Part shown: positions 36,313 through 46,478 of the stretch, piece by piece
Numbering within the stretch: position 1 is the first letter of the stretch
Layout: every line of letters starts with the position of its first letter
NCBI RefSeq assembly: GCF_018069805.1
Contig: NZ_JAGPYN010000010.1
Coordinates: 117,425 to 181,424, forward strand
DNA: 64,000 nt
Reading direction: 5' to 3'
DNA from: Pseudoalteromonas ostreae
Lineage (GTDB): Bacteria > Pseudomonadota > Gammaproteobacteria > Enterobacterales > Alteromonadaceae
Notes under the pieces: model-generated
What the model saw: only the letters and a program-made list of their open reading frames with translations
What the model was told of the DNA's origin: nothing
Databases searched by the model: none
Translations under genes and position numbers: made by a program

Positions 36313-37224
36313 CTATTGCTCAGTAGTTTGATTTTTAAGTGCCAAGGATACCTTGCTCACAGGTTGTTTATTTAATGCCGTGCAAATTGCCCAACCAGCT
36401 TTAGCCAGTCTTTCTAAATCAATTCCATGCTCTATGCCAAGTCCTTGTAGTAAGTAAACTACATCTTCAGTGGCAACATTTCCTGACGCACCCTTTGCAT
36501 AAGGGCAGCCACCAAGGCCTGCAACCGCACTGTCAACCGTTGCTATACCTCGTTTTAGGGCAGTGTAAATATTTGTGAGCGCTTGACCATAAGTGTCGTG
36601 AAAATGAACAGCTAACAATGACTTATCAATTTCAGCTAGTAGCACGTCCAACAGCTCATCGACCTTTTTTGCGGTACCTACGCCAATAGTGTCGCCAAGG
36701 CTTACTTCGTAACAACCAAGGTCTAATAACTTTTGACATACTTGTAGTACGCGCTGCGGATCGATATCGCCTTCGTATGGGCAGCCAAGCACACAACTAA
36801 CATAACCACGAACACGAATATTATGTGATTTAGCAAAGGCCATTACATCAGTAAAGCGGGCTATGCTTTGGTCAATTGAGCAGTTAATATTCTTTTGACA
36901 AAAGGCTTCACTGGCAGCGGTAAAAATAGCAAATTCTTTAATACCTACAGCATGCGCTGCTTCTGCACCTTTTAAGTTAGGCGTAAGTGCCATTAAATTA
37001 GTGGTAGGTAAATCAAGCGCTCTGATCACATTGCTTGAATCGGCCATTTGCGGCACCCATTTCGGTGATACAAATGCACCTGCTTCAATGTCTTTAATAC
37101 CTGCACCAGCAAGGGACTCAATTAAGGTTACTTTATCCCGGGTAGTTACTGCGCGCTCGTTTTGTAAGCCATCACGGGCGCCCACTTCAACAATGCGAAC
37201 ATGACTTGGTAGTGTACTATTCAT
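36313..37224 (-). CDS. liuE: Hydroxymethylglutaryl-CoA lyase
   Basis: Cleaves HMG-CoA to acetoacetate and acetyl-CoA, last step of leucine breakdown. 303 aa from ATG 37224 (MNSTLPSHVRIVEVGARDGLQNE), which overlaps the liuD stop by eight bases; longer starts intrude further into liuD. HMGL motifs: EVGARDGLQNE with the divalent-metal Asp, VSCVLGCPYEGDI, VSLGDTIGVGT, HFHDTYGQALTN with metal-binding His residues, and the active-site loop AVAGLGGCPYAKGASGNVATED with the catalytic Cys. Fifth in the liuR-A-B-C-D-E-scoA-scoB operon. Confidence 0.96.
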   Translation of the reverse strand: MNSTLPSHVRIVEVGARDGLQNERAVTTRDKVTLIESLAGAGIKDIEAGAFVSPKWVPQMADSSNVIRALDLPTTNLMALTPNLKGAEAAHAVGIKEFAIFTAASEAFCQKNINCSIDQSIARFTDVMAFAKSHNIRVRGYVSCVLGCPYEGDIDPQRVLQVCQKLLDLGCYEVSLGDTIGVGTAKKVDELLDVLLAEIDKSLLAVHFHDTYGQALTNIYTALKRGIATVDSAVAGLGGCPYAKGASGNVATEDVVYLLQGLGIEHGIDLERLAKAGWAICTALNKQPVSKVSLALKNQTTEQ

Positions 37225-39193
37225 CTGCTGCGCTCTCATCGCTGACAATGGCTAATAGGGCACCATGACTCACCAGTGCGCCTTCTGCAAAACAATAGCT
37301 TTGCAATACACCATCATGGGGGGCGGTGAGCGTATATTCCATTTTCATCGCTTCGATAATGACGACTTCATCACCTTTAGTGATTTTACTACCCACATTC
37401 ACTAAATGTTTAACAACCGTACCATTGAGCGGAGCTGCAAGCGGGAGCGCATCGCTTTCATGCTCGCTTACATAATGCTTATCAACAATCTCATAGCGGC
37501 TTTGAAGTGCCTTATACATCACTGTGATGGTGTTATCATCAGTATCTATATGTGCGCTGTGTTTATCACCATTAATAAAGACACTACAGTGGGTATTATC
37601 AATGCTGCCAGAGGTTGTATAGTCAACTTCATTCACGTGAATAATATAACCATCAGTTGTTGCTGTTGCCGTGATCTGCTGTTCAACAAATGGGACTGTA
37701 ATGGTAGTTGCACTGTTGAGTTTAAAACCGGCTAAATTATCCCAAGGCGAGCATTTACTCTGTTGATTTAGGCTGGTTAAATAGCTAAATGCGGCAATAA
37801 TTTGACTAATACCATGGTGTTTTTGATCCTCGTTTAGTAAGGCTTCACCTTGCTCTTCAATAAAGTGAGTATCAGGCGCGCCTTGCTTAAAGGTTGCATG
37901 GTTAGCAAGGGTGTGTAAAAAACTCACATTGCAACTAAAGCCCGCTAAATGAAACTGCTCAAGGGCTGTGCTTAAGCGCGCTAAAGCTTGCTCGCGCGAG
38001 TCATCATGAACGATCAATTTAGCGATCATAGGATCGTAAAATGGACTGATCTCATCCCCTTGCATGATCCCAGTATCAATGCGTACATACTCAGATTGAA
38101 CTGGTATATACAAGCCATTGATGGTACCAGAGCAAGGAATAAAGTCATTGCTTGGATCTTCGGCGTAAATACGCGCTTCAAAGCTGTGGCCCTGTAATTG
38201 GATATCACTTTGTTGCATGGGTAATGGGTTACCTGCGGCGACGTTAATTTGCCAATTAACTAAATCGACACCAGTCACCATTTCAGTAACAGGGTGCTCA
38301 ACTTGCAGCCGGGTGTTCATTTCCATAAAGAAGAATTCATCGCCACACAGTAAAAACTCCACCGTGCCTGCACCTCGGTAATTGATCGCAAGTGCGCAGC
38401 GTACTGCGGCTTCGCCCATTTCTTTACGTAGTTGGTCAGATAAACCAGGCGCGGGGGCTTCTTCAATCACCTTTTGATGGCGGCGTTGTAATGAACAATC
38501 ACGATCACCTAAGTACACACAGTTACCGTGATTATCAGCAAACACTTGCACTTCAACATGGCGTGGTTTATTAACATAGCGCTCAAGTAGTACTAAGTCG
38601 TTACCAAAACCGGCGATTGCCTCACGCTGTGCACCTTGTAGAGCACTGATAAAGTCTTTTGCATGTTCAACCACGCGCATGCCTTTACCACCGCCACCAA
38701 AGGCTGCTTTGATAAGTACTGGGTAACCAATTTTTTCCGCTTCAGCTTGTAAAAACGCAGGATCTTGTTTGTCACCATAATAACCAGGTACTAATGGTAC
38801 ATTCGCGGCTGCCATTATTTCTTTGGCGCGGGTTTTTGAGCCCATGGCTTCGATACTGCTCGCTGGTGGGCCTATAAACGCAATATTATTGGCTTCACAC
38901 GCCTTTGCAAATTCACTGTTCTCAGATAAAAAGCCGTAACCTGGGTGAATGCAATCAGCACCTGCATCCAGGGCTACTTGGATAATTTTATCAGCCACCA
39001 AATAGGAGTCTTTACTCGGCGCTGCGCCAATATGGTAGGCTTCATCGGCGAGTTTTACATGTTGTGAATTTTTATCTGCATCAGAGTAAACCGCCACAGT
39101 GGTTAAGCCCATTTGCTTTGCGGTACGCATTACCCGACAGGCAATTTCGCCGCGATTAGCAATAAGAATTTTTTGTAATGATTGTGTGCTCAT
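37217..39193 (-). CDS. liuD: Methylcrotonyl-CoA carboxylase, biotin-containing alpha subunit
   Basis: Carries biotin carboxylase and biotin carrier functions of 3-methylcrotonyl-CoA carboxylase. 658 aa from ATG 39193 (MSTQSLQKILIANRGEIACRV). Biotin carboxylase domain over the first 450 residues, with ATP-grasp segments KAAFGGGGKGMR and FMEMNTRLQVEHPVTE. The biotin-accepting lysine sits in VIIEAMKMEYTL about 50 residues before the end. The middle region links them. An upstream in-frame start at 39214 is possible, but AGGGAT is placed for 39193. It needs biotin, whose synthesis genes lie at the other end of this window. Confidence 0.96.
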   Translation of the reverse strand: MSTQSLQKILIANRGEIACRVMRTAKQMGLTTVAVYSDADKNSQHVKLADEAYHIGAAPSKDSYLVADKIIQVALDAGADCIHPGYGFLSENSEFAKACEANNIAFIGPPASSIEAMGSKTRAKEIMAAANVPLVPGYYGDKQDPAFLQAEAEKIGYPVLIKAAFGGGGKGMRVVEHAKDFISALQGAQREAIAGFGNDLVLLERYVNKPRHVEVQVFADNHGNCVYLGDRDCSLQRRHQKVIEEAPAPGLSDQLRKEMGEAAVRCALAINYRGAGTVEFLLCGDEFFFMEMNTRLQVEHPVTEMVTGVDLVNWQINVAAGNPLPMQQSDIQLQGHSFEARIYAEDPSNDFIPCSGTINGLYIPVQSEYVRIDTGIMQGDEISPFYDPMIAKLIVHDDSREQALARLSTALEQFHLAGFSCNVSFLHTLANHATFKQGAPDTHFIEEQGEALLNEDQKHHGISQIIAAFSYLTSLNQQSKCSPWDNLAGFKLNSATTITVPFVEQQITATATTDGYIIHVNEVDYTTSGSIDNTHCSVFINGDKHSAHIDTDDNTITVMYKALQSRYEIVDKHYVSEHESDALPLAAPLNGTVVKHLVNVGSKITKGDEVVIIEAMKMEYTLTAPHDGVLQSYCFAEGALVSHGALLAIVSDESAADE

Positions 39194-39201
39194 GGTGATC
39201 C

Positions 39202-39972
39202 CTATTTTTGCCAATTTGGTGGGCGCTTTTCAAAAAATGCAGTTAAGCCTTCTTGGCCTTCTTTTGATACGCGAATTTCTGCAATCCGCTCAGCGGTTAA
39301 ATTAATGATTTGACCATTAATATCATGACCTGCCACATCGTTGATCAATTGTTTTGCTGCGCGAACCGCGACAGGGCCGTTGTTGATCAGTGTTTCAAGT
39401 AGTTGATCAAGTGCGCAGTCCAGTTTCCCAGTTATTTGATGAATTAAGCCTAATTGCTTGGCGGTGTGAGCATCAAAAATCTCAGCGGTTAAAAAATAAC
39501 GACGTGCGGCCCGTTCGCCAATTGCTTTGATCACATACGGGCTGATCACCGCAGGAATGAGGCCGAGTTTGACCTCGCTTAAACAAAATTGTGCGTTGTC
39601 TTGGCATATGGCTATGTCACAACAGGCAATTAAGCCCAGTGCGCCGCCAAATGCGGCACCTTGTACTGCACAAATTGTAGGTAATGGGCTCGTGGCTAAT
39701 ACATGCATCAGCTTGGCAAGTTGCTTTGAATCAGCGAGGTTTTCGCTAAAATCATTGCCCGCCATCGATTTCATCCAATTAAGGTCAGCACCCGCTGAGA
39801 AATGTTCGCCTTCGGTTTTTAATACCAATGCGCGAACATCAAGCGTATTGGCATGTTCAATACATTGAATAAGCTCTTGAATTACTTGCTCGTTAAAAGC
39901 ATTACGCTTTTCTGGGCGACTTAAAACGAGTACAGCCACATTTGATTTAGTTATTTGTAGTGTTACTGACAT
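39202..39972 (-). CDS. liuC: Methylglutaconyl-CoA hydratase (enoyl-CoA hydratase family)
   Basis: Hydrates 3-methylglutaconyl-CoA to HMG-CoA. 256 aa from ATG 39972, with AAGGA seven bases upstream. Crotonase-fold features: SRPEKRNAFNEQVI, oxyanion-hole segments GEHFSAGADLNWM and CAVQGAAFGGALGLIACCDIAICQDNAQFCLSEVKLGLIPAVISPYV with the catalytic Glu in SEVKLG. The C-terminus ends FFEKRPPNW, as in the family. Assignment to the leucine pathway comes from its place between the two carboxylase subunits, the classic liuB-C-D order. Confidence 0.94.
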   Translation of the reverse strand: MSVTLQITKSNVAVLVLSRPEKRNAFNEQVIQELIQCIEHANTLDVRALVLKTEGEHFSAGADLNWMKSMAGNDFSENLADSKQLAKLMHVLATSPLPTICAVQGAAFGGALGLIACCDIAICQDNAQFCLSEVKLGLIPAVISPYVIKAIGERAARRYFLTAEIFDAHTAKQLGLIHQITGKLDCALDQLLETLINNGPVAVRAAKQLINDVAGHDINGQIINLTAERIAEIRVSKEGQEGLTAFFEKRPPNWQK

Positions 39973-39982
39973 ACTCACGTCC

Positions 39983-41590
39983 TTACATTCTAAATACACC
40001 GAATTGTGAATCTTGTTTTGGTGCGTTTGCTGCTGCGCTTAATGCCAAACCAAGTACATTACGGGTATCAGCAGGGTCGATTATGCCGTCATCCCATAAA
40101 CGGGCGCTGGCATAGTATGGATGACCTTGTTGCTCGTATTGATCAATGATTGGCTTTTTAAATTCGCTGATTTGCTCATCAGTCATGCTTTGGCCTTTAC
40201 GGGCTAAACCATCTTGCTTAACTTGCGCCATAACGCCTGCTGCTTGTTCGCCGCCCATCACAGAAATACGCGCATTAGGCCACATCCACATCATAGTCGG
40301 TTCAAACGCACGACCACACATGCCATAGTTACCTGCGCCATAAGAGCCGCCAATTAATACGGTAAATTTTGGAACATCAGCGCACGAAACAGCCATCACC
40401 ATTTTAGCGCCGTGTTTAGCAATGCCTTCGGCTTCGTATTTTTTACCTACCATAAAGCCGGTAATATTTTGTAAAAACACCAGTGGAATATTTCGTTGTG
40501 CGCACAGCTGTATAAAGTGCGCGCCTTTTTGAGCTGACTCACTAAACAAAATGCCATTGTTAGCAACAATCCCAACTGGGTGATCATAGATTTTTGCAAA
40601 CCCAGTCACTAAGGTATCGCCAAAGTAACGTTTAAACTCATCAAACGAAGAGTCATCCACGGTACGTGCTATTACTTCACGCACATCAAACGGTTTTTTA
40701 AGATCGGTGCCAACAATGCCGTATAATTCGTTAATGTCATAACGCGGTGCTTTTACTTGCTCTAATATTGGCGAAGTAGGGCGTTGATAATTAATTCGTT
40801 CAATACATTGGCGAGCAATTGATAACGCATGAGCGTCATTTTCAGCGTAATGATCGGCAACCCCTGATGTTTTACAGTGGACATCAGCGCCGCCAAGTTC
40901 TTCTGCGGTTACCTCTTCACCTGTAGCCGCTTTTACCAGCGGTGGGCCAGCTAAAAAGATTGTGCCTTGCTCTTTTACAATGATGCTTTCGTCGGCCATT
41001 GCAGGCACGTATGCGCCACCTGCGGTACATAAACCCATAACAACAGCAATTTGTGGAATCCCTTTACCTGACATACGCGCTTGGTTATAAAAAATACGAC
41101 CAAAGTGCAGTTTGTCAGGAAACACATCATCTTGCTCAGGTAGGTTGGCACCACCTGAATCAACCAAATATATACACGGTAAATGACACCGCTCGGCAAT
41201 ATCTTGTGCGCGTAAATGTTTTTTAACGGTTAGCGGAAAATAGGTGCCGCCCTTAACTGTCGCATCATTGGCGATGATCATACATTCAACGCCTTTGACA
41301 CGACCAATACCAGCAACCACACCGGCGCATGGAATTGCTTGTTCGTACACGCCATACGCAGCAAATTGCGAAATTTCTAAAAACGGCGAACCTTCGTCAA
41401 GTAAGGTACTAATGCGTTCACGCACGAACATTTTACCACGGCTTTCATGGCGTTCTATTAACGCTGCACCACCACCTTGGCTGATCTCGCTTACTTTATC
41501 GTGTAAGTCATCAACCAGTGCTGCCATATTTTTATGATTTTGTAAAAACTGCGGGTCATGAGGGTTGACGCTTGATTTTAAAATAGTCAT
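39983..41590 (-). CDS. liuB: Methylcrotonyl-CoA carboxylase beta (carboxyltransferase) subunit
   Basis: Carboxyltransferase subunit, 535 aa, which moves the carboxyl group from biotin to 3-methylcrotonyl-CoA. Typical stretches: [104 protein letters not shown], and [27 protein letters not shown]; the [15 protein letters not shown] motif separates MCC-beta from propionyl-CoA carboxylases. AAGGATAAG precedes the ATG. Its stop is 10 bases before the liuC start. Confidence 0.97.
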   Translation of the reverse strand: MTILKSSVNPHDPQFLQNHKNMAALVDDLHDKVSEISQGGGAALIERHESRGKMFVRERISTLLDEGSPFLEISQFAAYGVYEQAIPCAGVVAGIGRVKGVECMIIANDATVKGGTYFPLTVKKHLRAQDIAERCHLPCIYLVDSGGANLPEQDDVFPDKLHFGRIFYNQARMSGKGIPQIAVVMGLCTAGGAYVPAMADESIIVKEQGTIFLAGPPLVKAATGEEVTAEELGGADVHCKTSGVADHYAENDAHALSIARQCIERINYQRPTSPILEQVKAPRYDINELYGIVGTDLKKPFDVREVIARTVDDSSFDEFKRYFGDTLVTGFAKIYDHPVGIVANNGILFSESAQKGAHFIQLCAQRNIPLVFLQNITGFMVGKKYEAEGIAKHGAKMVMAVSCADVPKFTVLIGGSYGAGNYGMCGRAFEPTMMWMWPNARISVMGGEQAAGVMAQVKQDGLARKGQSMTDEQISEFKKPIIDQYEQQGHPYYASARLWDDGIIDPADTRNVLGLALSAAANAPKQDSQFGVFRM

Positions 41591-41601
41591 AGCGCTTATC
41601 C

Positions 41602-42777
41602 TTAACGGCTTTCAGTAAATAATTCGCGACCAATGAGCATACGGCGAATTTCCGAGGTGCCGGCACCAATTTCATAAAGCTTAGCGTCACGCAGTAGGCG
41701 GCCAGTGGCGTATTCGTTGATATAACCGTTGCCACCGAGAATTTGAATAGCATCAAGTGCCATTTTAGTTGCCAGCTCTGCCGCATATAGAATTGCGCCT
41801 GCTGCATCTTTACGGGTCGTTTCACCGCGATCACATGAACGCGCAACAGTGTATACATAAGAGCGGGCTGCATTCATTTGTGTATACATGTCGGCTACTT
41901 TGCCTTGTATCAGCTGAAATTGACCAATCGGTGTATCAAACTGCTTACGTTCATGAATATACGGTACAACAATATCCATACAGGCTTGCATGATACCCAG
42001 CGGGCCTGCCGCTAGCACAACACGTTCATAATCAAGGCCACTCATTAGTACCTTAACGCCTTCGTTTAAATTGCCAAGAATATTCTCTTCTGGTACTTCA
42101 CAGTTTTCGAACACTAATTCACAGGTATTTGAGCCGCGCATCCCGAGTTTGTCGAGTTTTTGGGCGGTAGAAAAACCAGGGAAATTACTCTCAACAATAA
42201 ATGCGGTGATGCCTTTAGCGCCAGCGGTTAAATCAGTTTTAGCATAGATCACTAAAGTATGCGCATCTGGACCATTGGTGATCCACATTTTATTACCGTT
42301 TAAAATGTACTTATCGCCTTTTTTCTCGGCTTTAAGTTTCATTGATACAACGTCAGAACCTGCGTTTGGCTCACTCATGGCAAGGGCGCCAATGTGCTCA
42401 CCACTAATTAATTTAGGTAAGTATTTTTCTTTTTGTGCTTGCGTGCCATTACGATTAATTTGATTAACACACAGGTTAGAATGAGCACCGTAACTTAGAC
42501 CGATAGAGGCACTCGCTCGGCTAATTTCTTCCATTGCGATTACGTGTTCAAGGTAACCAAGACCGGCACCACCGAGCTCTTCGGGTACGGTCATACCTAG
42601 CAAGCCCATTTCGCCAAGTTGTGGCCAAAGCTGATTAGGAAACGCATTATCAAGATCGGTTTTTTCAGCTAAAGGGGCAATTTCTTGGCTAGCAAAACTG
42701 TTTACATGATCGCGGATCATATCTGCGGTTTCGCCAAGGCCAAAGTTCATTTCTTTATATAGTGAAATAGTGCTCAT
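41602..42777 (-). CDS. liuA: Isovaleryl-CoA dehydrogenase
   Basis: FAD acyl-CoA dehydrogenase oxidising isovaleryl-CoA to 3-methylcrotonyl-CoA. 391 aa. [37 protein letters not shown] contains the FAD/acyl binding motifs, and [43 protein letters not shown] holds the isovaleryl-specific catalytic Glu region. C-terminal [42 protein letters not shown] is standard. AGGAA lies upstream of the ATG. It follows liuR by 63 bp on the same strand. Confidence 0.96.
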   Translation of the reverse strand: MSTISLYKEMNFGLGETADMIRDHVNSFASQEIAPLAEKTDLDNAFPNQLWPQLGEMGLLGMTVPEELGGAGLGYLEHVIAMEEISRASASIGLSYGAHSNLCVNQINRNGTQAQKEKYLPKLISGEHIGALAMSEPNAGSDVVSMKLKAEKKGDKYILNGNKMWITNGPDAHTLVIYAKTDLTAGAKGITAFIVESNFPGFSTAQKLDKLGMRGSNTCELVFENCEVPEENILGNLNEGVKVLMSGLDYERVVLAAGPLGIMQACMDIVVPYIHERKQFDTPIGQFQLIQGKVADMYTQMNAARSYVYTVARSCDRGETTRKDAAGAILYAAELATKMALDAIQILGGNGYINEYATGRLLRDAKLYEIGAGTSEIRRMLIGRELFTESR

Positions 42778-42840
42778 GATTCATTCCTGTGTGAGAGACT
42801 GTTAATGAATAGTCATTTAATCGTTATTGTTTAAAACTAG

Positions 42841-43275
42841 TTATTCATCTAATTGATTTAAGGTGTCGCGACAACGACGCTCTGCGGTTACTAATTCCAT
42901 CAAGACAACTTTAATGTCATCCATTTGTTGGCTTAGATCCGCTTTTTTATCTGAAATTAAGTCAAGCATCGTCACTAACTGTTTAGCGCTGGATTTATCG
43001 GCATCATAAAGTTCAAACAAACGGCCTGTTTCAGCTAAGGTAAAACCTAACCGCTTGCCACGTAAAATAAGTTTTAAACGCACTTTATCGCGTTTTGAAT
43101 AAATACGGGTTTGACCATTACGCTCAGGTGAAATTAAGCCCTGATCTTCGTAAAAGCGAATTGAGCGGGTGGTTATATCAAACTCTTTAGCCAGTTCACT
43201 GATACTAAAGGTTTGTTCATTGCTTGCCGGTTCGGCGGCTGAACTTGCAAAGTTTGTTTGATTATCTTGATTCAT
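42841..43275 (-). CDS. liuR: LiuR, MerR-family regulator of branched-chain amino acid degradation
   Basis: 144 aa. MerR winged helix near residues 23-60 (FSISELAKEFDITTRSIRFYEDQGLISPERNGQTRIYSKRDKVRLKLILRGKRLGFTL), followed by a coiled dimerisation helix (SAKQLVTMLDLISDKKADLSQQMDDIKVVLMELV). No metal-binding cysteine pattern, so it probably senses an acyl-CoA or other catabolic intermediate. First gene of the liu operon; a TTTACG-type palindrome overlaps its own promoter, so autoregulation is likely. AGGTAA precedes the ATG. The LiuR name rests on family style plus the linked liu and valine genes. Confidence 0.94.
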   Translation of the reverse strand: MNQDNQTNFASSAAEPASNEQTFSISELAKEFDITTRSIRFYEDQGLISPERNGQTRIYSKRDKVRLKLILRGKRLGFTLAETGRLFELYDADKSSAKQLVTMLDLISDKKADLSQQMDDIKVVLMELVTAERRCRDTLNQLDE

Positions 43276-43303
43276 AGTGTTTTTACCTCATTCGAATAAC
43301 CCC

Positions 43304-43332
43304 AATATAAGTGAAGTTTACGTAAAGGTAAA
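43304..43332 (-). promoter_or_regulatory. liuR promoter with probable LiuR operator
   Basis: TTTACG-TAAA-GGTAAA at 43317-43332 overlaps the -35 side of a leftward promoter whose -10 (TATATT, minus strand) is at 43304-43309. The published-type LiuR motif of gammaproteobacteria is a TTTACGT...ACGTAAA palindrome, which this resembles. Operator binding is inference. Confidence 0.6.
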
Positions 43333-43491
43333 GTGGATTGTAGAACTTATACTTTAGACTAATAACCTAAAGCCATAAATAGCAGGTGTAACCTGTATTA
43401 ATGCAGCTTGCAGGGGCGCTGTTTGTATTAGGCTACAGCAAAATAAAGATATGTTTACACTTTCGTTGGGCGCAAAAACCTTGATTTTAGA

Positions 43492-43519
43492 TTTACGTTG
43501 GCGTAAACGTAAATATTAT
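43492..43519 (+). promoter_or_regulatory. Probable LiuR operator and promoter of the thiolase-mmsA operon
   Basis: TTTACG-TTGG-CGTAAA at 43492-43507 is a perfect 6-bp-arm palindrome, followed by another CGTAAA; TATTAT at 43514-43519 can serve as -10, 85 bases before the thiolase ATG. Together with the site at 43317 it places both divergent operons under one regulator. The remainder of 43276-43604 shows no gene. Confidence 0.62.
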
Positions 43520-43604
43520 GTATGCTCATAAGCAGATTATAAATTACAGTGTTTGGCTAATCTCTGCATATGAATATAGCCAATTATAAAATGGAGCCTT
43601 TTTT

Positions 43605-44786
43605 ATGACTACCGAAGCCGTTGTTATTGTAGCAGCAAAACGCACCCCAATGGGTGGTTTTATGGGAGCCCTTAGTGATGCAGCCGCCACTGAGTTAGGT
43701 GCAACAGCCATTGCCAGTGCGCTTGCTGACACCGGATTAAGCGATACAGCTATTGATGAAGTGATCATGGGCTGTGTATTACCGGCAGGTTTAGGTCAAG
43801 CGCCAGCACGTCAAGCAATGTTAAAAGCAGGTCTTGCGCGCAGTACTGGCGCTACGACTATCAACAAAGTATGTGGTTCAGGTTTAAAGGCCGCCATGCT
43901 TGCACATGATTTAATTAAAGCCGGTTCAATTAACAGCGCGGTTGCAGGTGGCATGGAAAGCATGACCAACTCGCCATATTTTATTCCTAAAGCGCGTGGC
44001 GGTATGCGTATGGGCCATGGCGAAATTAAAGATCACATGATGAGTGATGGCCTAGAAGACGCATACGATAATAAAGCGATGGGCTGTTTTGCTCAAGATA
44101 CGGCTGATGAATACGGTATTGGCCGCGAGCAAATGGATGAATTTGCACTTAATTCATTGACCAAAGCAAATGCAGCGATTGCAAATGGCGATTTTGTAAA
44201 TGAAATTGCGCCGCACACTATTAGCTCTCGCAAGGGCGATGTAATCATCAGCATTGACGAGCAACCAGGTAATGCGCGCCCAGAAAAAATTCCCGGTTTG
44301 CGTGCTGCGTTTAAAAAAGACGGCACCATCACTGCTGCTAATTCATCGTCAATTTCAGACGGTGGCGCAGCCCTTATTTTAATGAGTGAATCCCACGCCA
44401 AAGCACAAGGGCTTACGCCACTGTGTCGTATTGTTGCGCACAGTACCCATTCTCAAAAACCAAGTGAGTTTACTCTTGCTCCCGTTGGCGCAATGAATAC
44501 TTTGCTCGCAAAAGCAGGCTGGACAACTGACGACGTTGACTTATGGGAAATTAACGAAGCATTCGCCATGGTAACAATGTTGGCGATTAATGAATTAAAA
44601 CTTGATGCCAGCAAAGTGAATGTTAATGGTGGTGCTTGTGCACTTGGCCACCCAATTGGTGCTAGCGGCGCACGTATTTTAGTAACACTTATTCATGCTC
44701 TTAAAAATCGTGGCCTGAAAAAAGGCGTAGCGTCTTTATGTATTGGCGGTGGCGAGGCGGTCGCACTGGCAGTTGAAGCACTATAA
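43605..44786 (+). CDS. Acetyl-CoA acetyltransferase (thiolase)
   Basis: 393 aa, degradative-type thiolase splitting acetoacetyl-CoA into two acetyl-CoA (or methylacetoacetyl-CoA from isoleucine). Catalytic Cys in INKVCGSGLKAAMLA near residue 89, His in NVNGGACALGHPIGASGARI and second Cys in SLCIGGGEAVAL near the C-terminus. GGAG precedes the ATG by eight bases. First gene of the rightward operon under a LiuR-like operator; it is the sink for the acetoacetyl-CoA made by scoAB across the divide. Confidence 0.95.
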   Translation: MTTEAVVIVAAKRTPMGGFMGALSDAAATELGATAIASALADTGLSDTAIDEVIMGCVLPAGLGQAPARQAMLKAGLARSTGATTINKVCGSGLKAAMLAHDLIKAGSINSAVAGGMESMTNSPYFIPKARGGMRMGHGEIKDHMMSDGLEDAYDNKAMGCFAQDTADEYGIGREQMDEFALNSLTKANAAIANGDFVNEIAPHTISSRKGDVIISIDEQPGNARPEKIPGLRAAFKKDGTITAANSSSISDGGAALILMSESHAKAQGLTPLCRIVAHSTHSQKPSEFTLAPVGAMNTLLAKAGWTTDDVDLWEINEAFAMVTMLAINELKLDASKVNVNGGACALGHPIGASGARILVTLIHALKNRGLKKGVASLCIGGGEAVALAVEAL

Positions 44787-44875
44787 ATTAGTTAAATTTA
44801 AACTCTTACAGCCGTAGGCTCTTTTAACAATAACTACTGCGGCTTAATTTATTACCCTCTGGGGAGGAGTGCGTT

Positions 44876-46366
44876 ATGCACCAAGTACCATTACTGATCA
44901 ACGGCGAATTTGTTCAATCAACATCAGATCAACTGATTGACGTTATTAATCCAGCAAACCAAGAAGTGTTAGCACAAGTACCGTGTGCTACCGACGCTGA
45001 AATGGATGCGGCTATCGCATCAGCCAAAGACACCTTTAAAAGCTGGAAAGATGTGCCAATTACTGAACGTGCGCGCATTATGATGAAGTATGCAGCACTT
45101 TTAAAAGAGCACCACGATGAACTAGCCACCATTATTTGCCATGAATTAGGCAAAACCTTTGAAGATGCCAAAGGCGATGTTTGGCGTGGTATTGAAGTGG
45201 TTGAGCAAGCAGCTAATGCGCCATCTTTAATGATGGGCGAAACCATGGAAAACGTGGCCCGTAAAATCGATACTTACTCATACATGCAACCACTGGGTGT
45301 GTGCGCGGGTATTACGCCGTTTAACTTCCCAGCGATGATCCCACTATGGATGTTCCCACTTGCGATTGTGTGCGGTAACACCTTTATTTTAAAACCCTCT
45401 GAGCAAGATCCGCTGACGCCAATGCGACTCGCTGAACTGTTCATTGAAGCCGGCGCACCAGCAGGTGTATTACAAGTTGTTCATGGCACTAAAGTACAAG
45501 TTGACCGCTTATTAGAAGATCCCGCAGTACGCGCCATTTCGTTTGTTGGCTCGTGTGGCGTAGGTGAATACATTTATTCTAAAGGCACGGCTAATTTAAA
45601 ACGTGTACAAGCCTGTGTCGGTGCTAAAAACCACATGGTGATCATGCCTGATGCAAGTCGCTCACATGTAGTTAATAACCTTGTTGGTGCCTCTGTTGGT
45701 GCTGCGGGTCAGCGTTGTATGGGTATTTCAGTGGCGGTGTTTGTTGGCCAAGCGAAAGACTGGGTTGAAGACATCAAAGCCGGTTTTGCCAATGTGCGCC
45801 CGGGTGTGTGGGATGACAAAGATGCAGCCTATGGTCCGCAAACATCGACCGCAGCCAAAGCGCGTATTTTGTCACTGATTGCACAAGGTAAAGAGCAAGG
45901 TGCAACGTGTTTAATTGATGGCTCTGATTTTACTGTCGAAGGCCATGAAAAAGGTAACTGGGTAGGACCTACCTTATTTACTGACGTCACCACTGAGATG
46001 GATTTATACAAAGAAGAAATTTTTGGCCCAGTACTGGCGTGTATGTTTGTTGATTCGCTTGATGAAGCAATTGCCCTTATTAATGAATCACCATTTGGTA
46101 ATGGTACGTCATTATTTACCTCAAGCGGTGCGGTTGCGCGTAAGTTCCAACATGAGATTGAAGTCGGTCAAGTGGGTATTAACGTACCAATTCCTGTGCC
46201 ATTGCCATTCTTTTCGTTCACCGGTTGGAAAGGGTCATTCTACGGCGACACTCACACATATGGTAAGCAGGGTATTCGTTTTTATACTGAGACCAAAACA
46301 ATTACTTCACGTTGGTTTGAAGACGAGATTGCCTCTGGTCCAAACATGAGCATAAATCTTAAATAA
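44876..46366 (+). CDS. mmsA: CoA-acylating methylmalonate-semialdehyde dehydrogenase
   Basis: Oxidises methylmalonate semialdehyde to propionyl-CoA in valine breakdown. 496 aa. Aldehyde dehydrogenase fold with NAD-binding [13 protein letters not shown] and [10 protein letters not shown]; the catalytic Cys lies in [16 protein letters not shown], and the family replaces the general-base Glu with Asn-type residues in [18 protein letters not shown]. The C-terminal [28 protein letters not shown] is characteristic of MmsA. GGGGAGGAG is an excellent ribosome binding site. Followed by a 47-bp hairpin before the next gene. Confidence 0.97.
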   Translation: MHQVPLLINGEFVQSTSDQLIDVINPANQEVLAQVPCATDAEMDAAIASAKDTFKSWKDVPITERARIMMKYAALLKEHHDELATIICHELGKTFEDAKGDVWRGIEVVEQAANAPSLMMGETMENVARKIDTYSYMQPLGVCAGITPFNFPAMIPLWMFPLAIVCGNTFILKPSEQDPLTPMRLAELFIEAGAPAGVLQVVHGTKVQVDRLLEDPAVRAISFVGSCGVGEYIYSKGTANLKRVQACVGAKNHMVIMPDASRSHVVNNLVGASVGAAGQRCMGISVAVFVGQAKDWVEDIKAGFANVRPGVWDDKDAAYGPQTSTAAKARILSLIAQGKEQGATCLIDGSDFTVEGHEKGNWVGPTLFTDVTTEMDLYKEEIFGPVLACMFVDSLDEAIALINESPFGNGTSLFTSSGAVARKFQHEIEVGQVGINVPIPVPLPFFSFTGWKGSFYGDTHTYGKQGIRFYTETKTITSRWFEDEIASGPNMSINLK

Positions 46367-46387
46367 CACGTTTATCATAATAAAAAA

Positions 46388-46434
46388 GAAGGGTAACGAA
46401 GGCACTCTATTTTATTGAGTCTTCGTTACCCTTC
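46388..46434. repeat. Large intercistronic hairpin between mmsA and the acyl-CoA dehydrogenase gene
   Basis: 14-bp perfect arms GAAGGGTAACGAAG (46388-46401) and CTTCGTTACCCTTC (46421-46434), extended by ACTC/GAGT. On the plus strand no T tract follows; on the minus strand TTTTTTATT does, so as a terminator it would act on antisense transcripts. In the sense direction it may be a processing or stability element. Confidence 0.8.
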
Positions 46435-46478
46435 ACTCATCTTGATTTTGACAACACACATTTTTAAAGAGGTCGCCA

